A model generated the notes under the pieces. The model made no database searches. It was not told the origin of the DNA and worked only from the letters and a program-made list of their open reading frames with translations. Shown in pieces: positions 8,349 through 16,560 of a DNA stretch of 44,863 nt. Made by a program: the position numbers and the translations under genes. The number at the start of each line of letters is the position of its first letter. Positions within the stretch are counted from its first letter, which is position 1. Origin of the DNA: a virus. The stretch spans positions 1-44,863 of the IMG/VR virus record IMGVR_UViG_3300028399_000004. The stretch is one strand, 5' to 3'.

Positions 8349-9641
8349 ATGGCTTTAATTAGAAGTAATAAATATCCGTCAAGATGGAATACGCCATCTG
8401 TCAATTCTCCACAGGGTAATTTTAAAAACAGAACAACTCCCACATCTTTAGATGGATCATACCTTGAAAAAGACTGGGCAAATGACATGGATGCCATAAG
8501 GCAGTCTCTTTTCATTTCGTCAGGTACAGTTTTGGACGGTAATGTTGACGAAGGTGGAAACTCTCAGGCCTATAAAGCTCTAATTGAACAGTGCCAAGGG
8601 AAAGCATCTTTTTTCGATGAAGATATAACATCGGCTGCCAATGTTTATGTTGTAAATGCGTCTGCTAACAACCAACCACCTGAATCATTATTTGACGGGA
8701 TGTATATAAAAGGAATTTTAGGCTTTGATAACACAGGGTCGTCGACGATAAATTGTTTTAGTTTAGGTGTTTTAAATTTAAAGAATTTTGATGGGTCATC
8801 ATTGTCTGCTGGACAAATAAAAGCTGGCGATCCATTTGAGGCTATTTTATTCGGATCGTCATTTAGAGTAATACCGAGAAATGAGCTTGATCTAAAGTTC
8901 TCTGGAAAATTATTCAACGGACTGCATGATAATCTTACTGCATCAACGCCAAATATTGACCTTGTACTTAACAATTCAGAATTTGTTTACGTAGGAATAA
9001 TTTCTGGCATAAATACTATTTCAGCAAGTGGTGTTTTGAAAACAGTAATGTCTGATTCTACCGTAAGGGGATATCAAATATTTACTATAACCCAAGAAAA
9101 CCATGAACAATTTAGAGAGGTTCATCGTAGATTTCTTAGTGTTTCAGGATCATGGTTGCCATGGGAAAATATAACTCCGTCATATAGCAATGATGTTAAT
9201 AATTTCTCTAGGGGTGGATCAACTTATTTTTTCGATTCTGGATCGTTTCCGGTACAATTTGACGTTAGCTCAAGTATTGCTACATCAACATCAGAATCAA
9301 TTGGAGCAACTGATAGCGGAGCAGACAACATATGGACAGCTCTTGATGATATCCCATCAGGAACAAAAGCAGTAATTATAAAAGGAACAATAGCAGCGTC
9401 AGATTCTGTCTCTGGATATGTTACTAGCTCTCTTTCTTTAAGAAGCGGTGATTATCCTATAACATCAGGCACTCAGCTTTTAACCGAGGCTAGAGTATCG
9501 GGGTATGTTTCAGGTTCTACTGTAGAAAATTGGATATCTGATATTATCGTCCCTATAAATCAATCAAAGGTATTGTCTGCATACTATTCTGATAATGGGA
9601 AAGGGTCTTGCATACTGTACCTAAAAGGGTTCATTTTATGA
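8349..9641 (+). CDS. Tail fibre protein
   Basis: The 430-residue protein follows the gpI/DUF2612-like gene and precedes the lysis genes, a common place for the receptor-binding fibre. The N-terminal 90 residues carry the short adaptor expected to bind the baseplate (YLEKDWANDMDAIRQSL). The remainder is a long beta-rich Ser/Thr/Gly sequence ending in YLKGFIL. The gene is more AT-rich than the structural genes around it, as is usual for recently exchanged host-range genes. No chaperone gene follows it. Confidence 0.7.
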   Translation: MALIRSNKYPSRWNTPSVNSPQGNFKNRTTPTSLDGSYLEKDWANDMDAIRQSLFISSGTVLDGNVDEGGNSQAYKALIEQCQGKASFFDEDITSAANVYVVNASANNQPPESLFDGMYIKGILGFDNTGSSTINCFSLGVLNLKNFDGSSLSAGQIKAGDPFEAILFGSSFRVIPRNELDLKFSGKLFNGLHDNLTASTPNIDLVLNNSEFVYVGIISGINTISASGVLKTVMSDSTVRGYQIFTITQENHEQFREVHRRFLSVSGSWLPWENITPSYSNDVNNFSRGGSTYFFDSGSFPVQFDVSSSIATSTSESIGATDSGADNIWTALDDIPSGTKAVIIKGTIAASDSVSGYVTSSLSLRSGDYPITSGTQLLTEARVSGYVSGSTVENWISDIIVPINQSKVLSAYYSDNGKGSCILYLKGFIL

Positions 9642-10063
9642 TAAAAGCAAAACATTTTGATATCAGAGAACTTGTCCCTCTTCATGTTTTTGAAGATAGA
9701 GGTAGCAAGGCTTGGCAGTTACTTGACGACAGGTTGATCATCACCATTGATCAGCTAAGAGAAAGATTTGGTCCGATGGTTATCAATAATTGGCATTTTA
9801 AAAACAAGCCATCTTGGGCAAATAAAGAGCGTCAATGGAGTGGATTGAGGACAGAGGACAGCCCCTACGGAACACAATACAGCCAACACCGCCACGGCCG
9901 GGCGGCGGATTGTTTGTTTCGTGATTTTACTGCAGAGGAGATCAGGCAGTATGTTTTATCAAACCATGGCGAATTTACACACATTGGGTCCATTGAGCTT
10001 GGAACATCTTGGTTTCATTTTGACGTTAGAAACTGCGATAAAATCATGACATATAAACCTTAA
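9638..10063 (+). CDS. Endolysin, M15-type D,D-peptidase
   Basis: The ATG at 9638 overlaps the fibre stop, giving 141 residues. The zinc-site pattern of M15A/VanY-like peptidases is visible: QHRHGRAADC (SxHxxGxAxD-type) and SWFHFDVR (WxHxD-type). It should cut peptide cross-links in peptidoglycan during lysis. There is no signal peptide, so export would depend on a holin. Three membrane or spanin genes lie next to it. Confidence 0.85.
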   Translation: MIKAKHFDIRELVPLHVFEDRGSKAWQLLDDRLIITIDQLRERFGPMVINNWHFKNKPSWANKERQWSGLRTEDSPYGTQYSQHRHGRAADCLFRDFTAEEIRQYVLSNHGEFTHIGSIELGTSWFHFDVRNCDKIMTYKP

Positions 10064-10085
10064 AATATAAGGAAAATATAGGAAA

Positions 10086-10376
10086 GTGAGAAAAGCAGAT
10101 CACCGAAGAAAGTATGAGACATTTGATAAATTTTCATTTTATATGGCTGGGTTTTTATTTACAGCATTAATGGGATATCAAGCATCGTTGTTAAGCGATC
10201 AGGTGCAATATACTCGGGATATCGCAAAAACAAACGAAAGCCAGCAATCAGATATATCATCTATTGTCACCCGGCTTGGAACAGTCATCGAAAATCAAAA
10301 AAATTTGCAAGAAACAGTTAGTGATGTTGAGCGTAAAATAATTCATATTTGCGCAAAATCAGAAGGATGTAATTAG
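10086..10376 (+). CDS. Membrane protein with coiled coil, lysis module
   Basis: Starts with GTG and encodes 96 residues. There is one hydrophobic segment (residues about 17-36, FYMAGFLFTALMGYQASLL), followed by a polar helical region likely to form a coiled coil, and a short C-terminus with two Cys. It lies between endolysin and the holin candidate. It could be a holin partner, an anti-holin or a holin itself; the sequence does not decide. Confidence 0.6.
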   Translation: MRKADHRRKYETFDKFSFYMAGFLFTALMGYQASLLSDQVQYTRDIAKTNESQQSDISSIVTRLGTVIENQKNLQETVSDVERKIIHICAKSEGCN

Positions 10377-10377
10377 T

Positions 10378-10578
10378 ATGGACAATGACCCGTGGAAACA
10401 TCGACGATTTACTACTAGATTCTGCATTGTGTCTGCCTGTGTTCTTGGTGGTGGGCTTTTTTTTATTGATCCTGATCTGGCTAGGGAAATATCATCGAGC
10501 ATCGCTCTTATCGTTGCGTCAATCGTTGGTGTGGGAACCGCATATATTACAAATGCGACGTGGGATGATAAAAAATGA
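10378..10578 (+). CDS. Putative holin
   Basis: The 66-residue protein has two hydrophobic segments (about 14-31 and 38-57) with a short acidic link, DPDLAREISS, and a charged tail WDDKK. Two membrane helices in a 66-residue protein next to the endolysin and spanin genes is the pattern of a class II holin. The next gene overlaps its stop by 4 nt. The start ATG lies 1 nt after the previous stop. Confidence 0.65.
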   Translation: MDNDPWKHRRFTTRFCIVSACVLGGGLFFIDPDLAREISSSIALIVASIVGVGTAYITNATWDDKK

Positions 10579-10973
10579 TATGGATTAAAGTCGGAATGAT
10601 TGCGGCAGGAATTTTTGGATCTGCTTTTTTTGTTTGGGATTACATTAATACAAAACAGAACAACGCTGTGCTTGAGTCATCACTAGCCTCAACTACAGAG
10701 GCTTTTGGCAATTATGCTTACAATGTTGAGCAAGAAATTGAAGGATATTCAGAAGCCGTAAGAATCCTTGGCAACAGGGACATAGAGGAGAGGATAAAAC
10801 GCGATGAACAGTTTGCAAAAATTGAAGGACGTGACCTTAATAAAATGTCACAACGTAAGCCTAATGCTCTTAATCGCATCCTTACTGGTCGTACTGCAAG
10901 GATGCTCGACGCTCTTACCGGTACCAGTAAAAACGCCGGAAGTCCCAATTATGCCTCCTCCGGTACGCCCTGA
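10575..10973 (+). CDS. Inner-membrane spanin (Rz-like)
   Basis: The 132-residue protein has an N-terminal hydrophobic helix (residues about 4-24), a long charged helical middle and a C-terminal tail, the layout of i-spanins. The o-spanin gene lies inside and beyond its 3' half in another frame, as with lambda Rz/Rz1. Spanins fuse inner and outer membranes in the last step of lysis of Gram-negative hosts. Confidence 0.75.
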   Translation: MIWIKVGMIAAGIFGSAFFVWDYINTKQNNAVLESSLASTTEAFGNYAYNVEQEIEGYSEAVRILGNRDIEERIKRDEQFAKIEGRDLNKMSQRKPNALNRILTGRTARMLDALTGTSKNAGSPNYASSGTP

Positions 10974-11121
10974 TCCATTAAATCTTAAGCCTATTGTATG
11001 GGAATCTGAAGGAGTATCTTGCTTGAGTGATACATCTTATAAAAATTTTGAGTGGCTTTTGCTTGAATTTACTCGGTGGAAAAATCAAGCAAGTGAGAGA
11101 TTAGATTTTTACGAAAAATAG
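10804..11121 (+). CDS. Outer-membrane spanin lipoprotein (Rz1-like)
   Basis: This gene overlaps the 3' part of the i-spanin gene by 170 nt in another frame. A signal sequence LLIASLLVVLQGC ends in a lipobox (LQGC), and the mature part is Pro-rich (PVPVKTPEVPIMPPPVRPDP) as in Rz1. ATG 10804 has a GAGGAGAGG ribosome site 9-10 nt upstream; ATG 10864 is an alternative that begins closer to the signal peptide. The mature part is longer than in lambda. Confidence 0.8.
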   Translation: MNSLQKLKDVTLIKCHNVSLMLLIASLLVVLQGCSTLLPVPVKTPEVPIMPPPVRPDPLNLKPIVWESEGVSCLSDTSYKNFEWLLLEFTRWKNQASERLDFYEK

Positions 11122-11128
11122 AATAAAA

Positions 11129-11152
11129 AAAGGCCCAAATTAATGGGCCTTT
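11129..11152. terminator. Rho-independent terminator between convergent operons
   Basis: The arms AAAGGCCC (11129-11136) and GGGCCTTT (11145-11152) form an 8-bp stem with an 8-nt loop. On the minus strand the stem is followed by seven Ts, so it best stops leftward transcription from the methyltransferase operon. On the plus strand only a short T run follows, but it may also end lysis transcription. Confidence 0.85.
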
Positions 11153-11223
11153 AATATGTGGTACTGTTGGTATCCGATTACCTCCATCCAACCTCAAATA
11201 AATGGATCAGTGACAGATATTTT

Positions 11224-12141
11224 TTATGCTGCGGCTATAAGTGCTGAAACTAAGTCCTTGGCCACCGGCGGGCAGACTGCATTACCCAGAAGATGGATGG
11301 CCTGTTTGCGGCTGCCCACCGGCAGGACGTAGCTGTCCGGGAAACCCATGGCGGCCTGGTACTCGTCAGGCTGGAGCATTCGCATCTTATCTCCCGCGAC
11401 CACGGCCCAGCGATCACGTGTGGTTACAGTGCCCAGCGGGCGATCCAAGCTCCTCCCCGTGAGGCCTGATCCTGATCCGTAATACGGCATTACGAAGTGC
11501 TCACCAAAGGCCTCCCGTCCACGTTTAACGCGGGCCAGGGTCGCCTTGCTGCGCCCAGGTTTACATAAGGGATTCCAGCGATGTGCATCCCACTGAATGA
11601 TTGGGCGCACCGGGGCCAGCGGTCGCCTGGGCAATTTCAGATGAATCGGGGACTGGCTTCGGGATGCGACGATAAACAAACGCACCCGGTGTTGCGGCAC
11701 ACCGTGATCGGCGGCATCACAGGTGTGTGGCGACAGGGTATATCCCAGCGATTCCATGGCCATTTTCCAGGCGGGATACAACGTCCAGTCCAGCATTTCC
11801 GGCACGTTCTCGATGATGGCGAAGGCGGGTCGATGGTATTCCGCAGCCGATACGACCGCCCAGGCAGTTGAGCGTGCCGCGTCGTGATGCGGGCGGTCAC
11901 GGCCTCGGGCATGACTGTGTCCCTGGCAGGCGGGTGAGGCCAGCAACAAATCGTGGTGAGGTACGCGGCTCCAGTCGGCTTGGTGGAGATCCTGACAGGC
12001 ATGCTGTGTTGAGGCGTGATTGGCAGCATGGGTGTCAACCGCCAGTCGCCAGTGGTTGGCGGCCCAGATCACGTTTGCTCCAGCCTGTTCCGCTCCGGTG
12101 GTAAATCCTCCCGCACCAGCAAACAAATCAACGGCTATCAT
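11224..12141 (-). CDS. C5-cytosine DNA methyltransferase
   Basis: The 305-residue protein has the ordered motifs of the family: DLFAGAGGFTTG (motif I, residues 5-16), ASPACQGHS (motif IV, catalytic Cys; usual PPCQ replaced by PACQ), IIENVPEM (motif VI), QHRVRLF (motif VIII) and LLGNAVCPP (motif X). It would methylate cytosine at a specific sequence, perhaps to protect phage DNA from host restriction. The region is much more GC-rich than the genes around it, a sign of recent transfer. Its start overlaps the preceding gene (ATGA). No companion nuclease was seen. Confidence 0.9.
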   Translation of the reverse strand: MIAVDLFAGAGGFTTGAEQAGANVIWAANHWRLAVDTHAANHASTQHACQDLHQADWSRVPHHDLLLASPACQGHSHARGRDRPHHDAARSTAWAVVSAAEYHRPAFAIIENVPEMLDWTLYPAWKMAMESLGYTLSPHTCDAADHGVPQHRVRLFIVASRSQSPIHLKLPRRPLAPVRPIIQWDAHRWNPLCKPGRSKATLARVKRGREAFGEHFVMPYYGSGSGLTGRSLDRPLGTVTTRDRWAVVAGDKMRMLQPDEYQAAMGFPDSYVLPVGSRKQAIHLLGNAVCPPVAKDLVSALIAAA

Positions 12142-12413
12142 TTCTGGATTCCATTATTTGCTGGTGGTAATGCCAGAAGTTCGCCAATCTTGGAATCTAT
12201 TACGGATAATTTCAATTCTGTTTCCACTTGAATTTTCTTTTTTTCTTCTCTTAGAATATTTACTTCTTTTTTTGAAACGTTTTCATTGTCCAGCATAACA
12301 AACTCAACATCAATGAATTCTGAAAGCCTAATGTATCCATTAACTTCTTCAAACTCATTTCCTAAAACTGATTCAAATCCGTGAATTGTATTTCTAAAAA
12401 TTGCTATCTTCAT
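12138..12413 (-). CDS. Hypothetical protein
   Basis: A 91-residue protein starting at ATG 12413, preceded by GGAG at a good distance. It is not recognised. The middle is rich in Glu and Lys and likely helical (EVNILREEKKKIQVETELKL). It lies in the leftward operon and overlaps the methyltransferase start (ATGA) and the gene before it. Confidence 0.55.
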   Translation of the reverse strand: MKIAIFRNTIHGFESVLGNEFEEVNGYIRLSEFIDVEFVMLDNENVSKKEVNILREEKKKIQVETELKLSVIDSKIGELLALPPANNGIQK

Positions 12414-12579
12414 TTTTAAAACTCCGTTCATTAAGTCCAAATCCAAGATCAATTCTTGGATCATCAATTTCGCGCATTTTGCTGGCAAACGTAAGTTCGC
12501 AAGACCGCATGGTTGCCTCGTCATCCCCGGGCCAGAAGTTAATGCACAGCCCGAGGATCATCCAAGTGGGGAAGGTCAT
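12394..12579 (-). CDS. Small hypothetical protein
   Basis: A 61-residue protein between csrA and the next small gene, overlapping the latter by 20 nt. It begins MTFPTWMILGLCINFWPG and continues with a charged half. An AAGGGA lies about 11 nt before the ATG. Function unknown. The csrA stop is only 7 nt upstream, so it is in the same transcription unit. Confidence 0.5.
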   Translation of the reverse strand: MTFPTWMILGLCINFWPGDDEATMRSCELTFASKMREIDDPRIDLGFGLNERSFKNEDSNF

Positions 12580-12586
12580 GATATTA

Positions 12587-12769
12587 TTATTCCCTTTTTT
12601 TCCGTTTTTCCTCTTGTACTTTATGCCATATTTCCTCGCGGTGCACTGTCACGTCATTTGGTGCCTTAATTCCGATACTGACTTTACCGCCTTTAACGCC
12701 CAGCACCGTTACCGTAATGTCGTCATTAATAATTAATGATTGCCCTATGTTCCTGGTTAAAATAAGCAT
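12587..12769 (-). CDS. csrA: Carbon storage regulator CsrA homologue
   Basis: The 60-residue protein has the csrA pattern over its whole length: [17 protein letters not shown], then [17 protein letters not shown], then [13 protein letters not shown]. The key RNA-binding residues (the LTR at positions 4-6 and the VHREEI at about 42-47) are present. CsrA binds GGA-containing hairpins near ribosome sites and changes translation of many mRNAs. Phage copies could redirect host metabolism or time phage gene expression. It lies in the leftward early operon. Confidence 0.95.
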   Translation of the reverse strand: MLILTRNIGQSLIINDDITVTVLGVKGGKVSIGIKAPNDVTVHREEIWHKVQEEKRKKRE

Positions 12770-12793
12770 TCCCCTCTCCTTTTACGTTTGTGT

Positions 12794-13354
12794 TTATTTT
12801 GTTTTAAAGTATATTTCAATACATGCTTTCATGTCTTCCCATGCATTATGCGCGCCTTCAAGTTCTTCGCCGGTGAAATTCTTATAGGCTTCGGTAAGTT
12901 TCGGATTTTTTACACCCATAATTTTATTTGATTTAAGCATCATGCATTTCCACTATTAACCTTGTTTTCCCTTATCCCATTTGTCAATTACAACATTGCT
13001 ACAATAACGTTTTATGGCAATGAGAATTATTCTGTTATCAAATGTTGTGTTGTGTGCAATTCTGGTTCTTCCTGCCCACATTTCGAGAAACATATTCAGA
13101 GCAGTTTCTTCAGTCACGCCAACATACATGGCATGTTCGACAGTTATCCCGTGTACATCGATTGCCTCTTGAGGAATATCCCAGGATTCTGGTTTAACGA
13201 TAACGTTCATTGATTGCACAACTTCTTTCTTATCGTCATCAAACAATGCAGCGCAAATCTTGACTATGTGTGGCTGACATTCATCGCCAGATGGTTTCTG
13301 CCAGTCAGGTAGGCCGGTTGTTTCTGTATTAAATCCTAAAATAAAGTTTCTCAT
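12794..13354 (-). pseudogene. Broken DnaQ-like 3'-5' exonuclease
   Basis: The upstream part (13354-12956) encodes 132 residues with ExoI-like FNTETTG and ExoII-like AHNTTFDNRI motifs. It ends with TAA (12956-12958), and TAG (12953-12955) follows directly. The same frame then continues through TGG AAA TGC ATG ATG to TAA 12794-12796. The continuation carries the family's conserved KNPKLTEAYKNFTGEELEGAH segment split here as NPKLTEAY and GEELEGAHNAWED, the ExoIII HxAxxD motif. The catalytic Asp of ExoI is Asn. It looks like one gene broken by two consecutive stops, unless the ATG pair at 12938-12943 restarts translation to give a second subunit. Confidence 0.8.
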
Positions 13355-13382
13355 TGTTTTTCCTTTTATTGATATATATTAA

Positions 13383-14984
13383 TTATTTTGTTAAGAATAT
13401 TACAGATGTGTTAGTGACTTTGTTGTTTACCAAGAGACCGGCAACCTTTTTTGCGACCTGTTTCCCGATTCCGTTTTCTATAAGGCTATCGGTGATGATG
13501 TTAATTGTTTCCTCTGTGTCTTTTTCTGGCCTGATCCATGACGGGTTTTGAATTATTCCTTGTTCATGATTCTGAACTTTCTTTGACTCACAGAGTGTTG
13601 ATAGCTCAGATTCGACTTCGTTCGTTTCTTGCTGTCCTTCTGCGCGTATTTTTTCCTGCTCTTCCAGCCTGATCTTTTCACGTTCTTCTTCGCGGCGTTT
13701 TTCTTCCTTTGCTTTGTGATCTGAAATTCGCACCTTGATCAGCGATACAAGGTCATCGTTATCTTTGTGGATAACCTGCATAATGTCCGGAAACAGGAAC
13801 TTGTGGTCTGATGCCAGATCACGAAGAGAATCAAGGTTTGTCTGGATTTTCTCTGCTGCCTTGTTGACTTCTATCTTCGCTCGGGCTAATTCTGCATCCA
13901 CGGCGTCCTGTCTTTTTGACATGAGCTTAAGGCCATGCACTGCGCCGGGAAAGTCTGCCATGATTGCTGGCATGTACGCTTTTCCGAAAGCGATGTTTTT
14001 TGCCTCGATATAATCAGCCAAGGCCTTCTTGCCTGACATTACAATTTCTTCTTTCCGGGCCTTCTCTCGGACAGTTACAGTGGTATTTAGGTTTATCCGT
14101 TTTTTCTTCGATACTTCCTTGATGTCATCAATAGCCCGGAATAACTCATCAATACTTTGTGTTTGACCGAGGGCATTTTGCTTTGCATCGTCCAGTTTCT
14201 GTTCAATTCCCTTTAGCCACTTAACGGTAGCTTTTGCAGTTGAAAAATCTTCGTCGGTCACCAGATCTGCATTAATTTCGTCAATAACAGCCATGGCGTT
14301 GGCTTTAAACTCAATCAGATTTGAGTCGGTCACCATGCCGGTAACTTCAATTCGTAGTGCAGGAAGTGTCTCAGGAGCCTTCCCAGCCACTTCCACAACT
14401 GGATCTATGTGTTGGTAATTGGCAACGTCTTCATCAAGCTGCTTCCAGCCGGATAGTAAATCTTCTTTGTCGCTCGGTTGCAATGAATACCAACAAAACA
14501 TGGTCCTCTCTTCAGTGCCATCAGTAATCATGTACAGGCATCTTTCGGCACCACTGACAATCAATTGCTGTATTACCTGGTCAATGTCGTTTTCAGGGAT
14601 GTTGAAATCCCTAACCTCTCTGGCCTTTTCTTCATTCCATTGCTTGCATTCCCAAATTATATCTTCACCCATGGTTATTCCATCAAAGCTCGCCAGCAGA
14701 TAGCCGTCGTCATCAGTAGCGACGACCGGGAAAAGAGGCTCTCCGATTATTTCTTCAGCAATTGGTCGGGCTAATTCTTCCACCCGGTGGCCTTCTTTGA
14801 AGACCACTTCTTGAACGTAATTGTTGATTTCTTCTTGTACTCCCGTCGCCTTCATTCGCACCAAGTCAGAGCGAGACATGTGCTTTGATTTGTTCCTCAT
14901 GGCTGGCGCTTCGCTTGCTGTGTTGTGCTCTCTACGCTTTTCCAGCCACGCCTCACTTCCCTGTTCAAGCTCTAAAACGATCAT
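13383..14984 (-). CDS. YqaJ-type recombination exonuclease with long C-terminal extension
   Basis: The 533-residue protein starts MIVLELEQGSEAWLEKRRE, the typical start of YqaJ/lambda-exonuclease-type nucleases. Later motifs include SFDGITM (Asp of the PD-(D/E)xK core) and WECKQWN (E-x-K). Such enzymes resect DNA 5'-3' for single-strand annealing. The C-terminal half (from about residue 250) is mostly charged helices, likely a coiled-coil linker, longer than in typical family members. It overlaps the recT stop by 4 nt. Confidence 0.9.
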   Translation of the reverse strand: MIVLELEQGSEAWLEKRREHNTASEAPAMRNKSKHMSRSDLVRMKATGVQEEINNYVQEVVFKEGHRVEELARPIAEEIIGEPLFPVVATDDDGYLLASFDGITMGEDIIWECKQWNEEKAREVRDFNIPENDIDQVIQQLIVSGAERCLYMITDGTEERTMFCWYSLQPSDKEDLLSGWKQLDEDVANYQHIDPVVEVAGKAPETLPALRIEVTGMVTDSNLIEFKANAMAVIDEINADLVTDEDFSTAKATVKWLKGIEQKLDDAKQNALGQTQSIDELFRAIDDIKEVSKKKRINLNTTVTVREKARKEEIVMSGKKALADYIEAKNIAFGKAYMPAIMADFPGAVHGLKLMSKRQDAVDAELARAKIEVNKAAEKIQTNLDSLRDLASDHKFLFPDIMQVIHKDNDDLVSLIKVRISDHKAKEEKRREEEREKIRLEEQEKIRAEGQQETNEVESELSTLCESKKVQNHEQGIIQNPSWIRPEKDTEETINIITDSLIENGIGKQVAKKVAGLLVNNKVTNTSVIFLTK

Positions 14985-16045
14985 TGTTTGCTCTCCATTT
15001 CTGTTTTGGATTGTTTGTACATTACCATCAGTTGCTCACGTTTATCTGGATCAGCAACTTCGCCAATCAGGTCAGCAGCCAGGTCAAGTTCGTCGATATT
15101 TTTTGCTAAACTCAGTTTGTATTCAATATCGACAAAAACAATACCGGGTTCTTTAAGTCTTTCAATTTGACTTTCTGTTAGTGGGTGGGCAGATTGTGCC
15201 ATAGCAATAATTTGGTCATGTGTTTTCTTGCCTGATGCAATTAGGGATCGCCATTTTGGCAACGATTCGCTGAATCCTTTCTCTGGGTACGGATGCTTTT
15301 CTTTTGGTTCGTCTTCGGGATCATCAACAAATCCGTTGTCAATAACAATACCGTCCTCAATGGTGACGCCGTGACCCATTTCTGCGCCATTATTTAGGTC
15401 GATGGCGTTTGCCAGCTCAACCGATGCTGGCATGTATTTTATTACCTGTAGAAGTGGCACCTTCCGGCAATACATTTCCCAATCACGATAGCTGTAGTGT
15501 GAGCTGCCGACTTTATTGTATTTGTTTCTGTGGCTGGTGATTTTTTTCACGCTCCACAATTCGATAATCGGGAACTGAGCATCTTTAACCCAGCCGATGG
15601 CAAAGGCATGTGTAATTTCGTTAGGGTCGATCAGGTCCGTTTCATTGTGGATGACAAGGTCACGTTTTGCGCCATCCTTGAACGTGTATTCTTGGTCGCT
15701 GAAAATTACCCCGGTGTACACCGTGCCACGCCCGCTACGCGATACAAGGTCAACGAGCCCCTTCCATCCGGGAATAAATGTGCATGTTGTTTTGTACGGA
15801 ACAAGGAATCCTGCACCATTAACTCCGGGCTCAAGACCAAGCTGGCCAGCCGTCATAATAGATGCGGCAATGCTTTTCGGGTCGCACTTTTGCAGTTTTT
15901 CGCTGTTGCTAAACGCTGTGAGTGCCAGCCTGGCCATTCTGTTAGCCGAAAGGTGCTGAGGCAGTGCTAGTTCGATTTGCGGCTTGAGCTTGTCAAGATA
16001 GTTGCTGAACTGTTTCAGTCCATTCTTTTTCAGTTGTTTTGTCAT
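14981..16045 (-). CDS. recT: RecT-type single-strand annealing recombinase
   Basis: The 354-residue protein has recT hallmarks: an N-terminal NRMARLALTAFSN, then the GQLGLEPGVN and LVPYKTTCTFIPGWKGLVDL segments near residues 75-105, and GRGTVYTGVIF. It anneals complementary strands and pairs with the exonuclease encoded next to it. Residues about 240-354 are an acidic, variable tail. The pair is the phage's own recombination system, relevant to how cassettes or modules could be exchanged. Confidence 0.95.
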   Translation of the reverse strand: MTKQLKKNGLKQFSNYLDKLKPQIELALPQHLSANRMARLALTAFSNSEKLQKCDPKSIAASIMTAGQLGLEPGVNGAGFLVPYKTTCTFIPGWKGLVDLVSRSGRGTVYTGVIFSDQEYTFKDGAKRDLVIHNETDLIDPNEITHAFAIGWVKDAQFPIIELWSVKKITSHRNKYNKVGSSHYSYRDWEMYCRKVPLLQVIKYMPASVELANAIDLNNGAEMGHGVTIEDGIVIDNGFVDDPEDEPKEKHPYPEKGFSESLPKWRSLIASGKKTHDQIIAMAQSAHPLTESQIERLKEPGIVFVDIEYKLSLAKNIDELDLAADLIGEVADPDKREQLMVMYKQSKTEMESKQ

Positions 16046-16329
16046 GACTTTTCCTTATTTTCCATCATTGCACTGATTTCGCGAATATTCCCGGCCATGA
16101 GACGCATCAGTTCGCGCTCTGTTTCGTTGCCGGGCGTGAATTGGGTGGTGACATCTATCATCGTGTCACGGATTTCTGCGGCTTTTGCTATCCAATTACT
16201 ACGATCATCAAGAGCGGCAACCATTAATCTGCGGCACTCTAACGCCCCTGGGGACAGGTTACCGCTTACCCATGACTTTGCCAGCCGGACATCATTATTA
16301 TCTTCTGGCTGAGGGTCAAGGTGGCTCAT
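16042..16329 (-). CDS. Hypothetical early protein
   Basis: A 95-residue, mostly helical charged protein, the second gene of the leftward operon, overlapping the recT start (4 nt) and the small membrane peptide gene (ATGA). Not recognised. Its position before recT suggests a role in early replication or recombination, but nothing in the sequence shows this. Confidence 0.6.
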   Translation of the reverse strand: MSHLDPQPEDNNDVRLAKSWVSGNLSPGALECRRLMVAALDDRSNWIAKAAEIRDTMIDVTTQFTPGNETERELMRLMAGNIREISAMMENKEKS

Positions 16330-16439
16330 GACAGCATCCGATCAATAATTTTGTCGGCAACGAAACAACCGACAGCACATATCCCAACGATTGCAGCAGT
16401 TAATGCAACCAAAATGATGGCACTTTCGAGTATACCCAT
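16326..16439 (-). CDS. Small membrane peptide (37 aa)
   Basis: This short gene has a strong ribosome site, AGGGGG, 7 nt before its ATG (16437-16439), and ends TCATGA overlapping the next gene. The 37 residues are almost all hydrophobic over positions 5-28 (ESAIILVALTAAIVG...), one membrane helix, followed by a charged tail. It is the first gene of the leftward early operon. Such peptides often alter host membrane functions. Confidence 0.65.
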   Translation of the reverse strand: MGILESAIILVALTAAIVGICAVGCFVADKIIDRMLS

Positions 16440-16474
16440 GACAACCCCCTATCTAAAGTAGATTTGATAAAGAT

Positions 16475-16503
16475 ATATTACACCCTGCGTGTCTATGTGT
16501 AAA
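16475..16503 (-). promoter_or_regulatory. Leftward early promoter
   Basis: On the minus strand TTTACA (16498-16503) is separated by 17 nt from TAATAT (16475-16480), a near-consensus sigma-70 pair. It would drive the recombination, csrA and methyltransferase operon. Its -35 lies in the near-palindrome TGTGTAAACACA (16496-16507), a likely operator. Confidence 0.8.
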
Positions 16504-16525
16504 CACAGAATTTGCCTTATATAAG

Positions 16526-16553
16526 TTGACATATATCACATGCCGTGTATCAT
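16526..16553 (+). promoter_or_regulatory. Rightward early promoter, possibly leaderless
   Basis: TTGACA (16526-16531), 16 nt, then TATCAT (16548-16553). The predicted start, about 7 nt on, falls at the ATG of 16561, so the transcript may lack a leader. This mirrors the leaderless lambda cI mRNA. Confidence 0.7.
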
Positions 16554-16560
16554 ATGAGAA

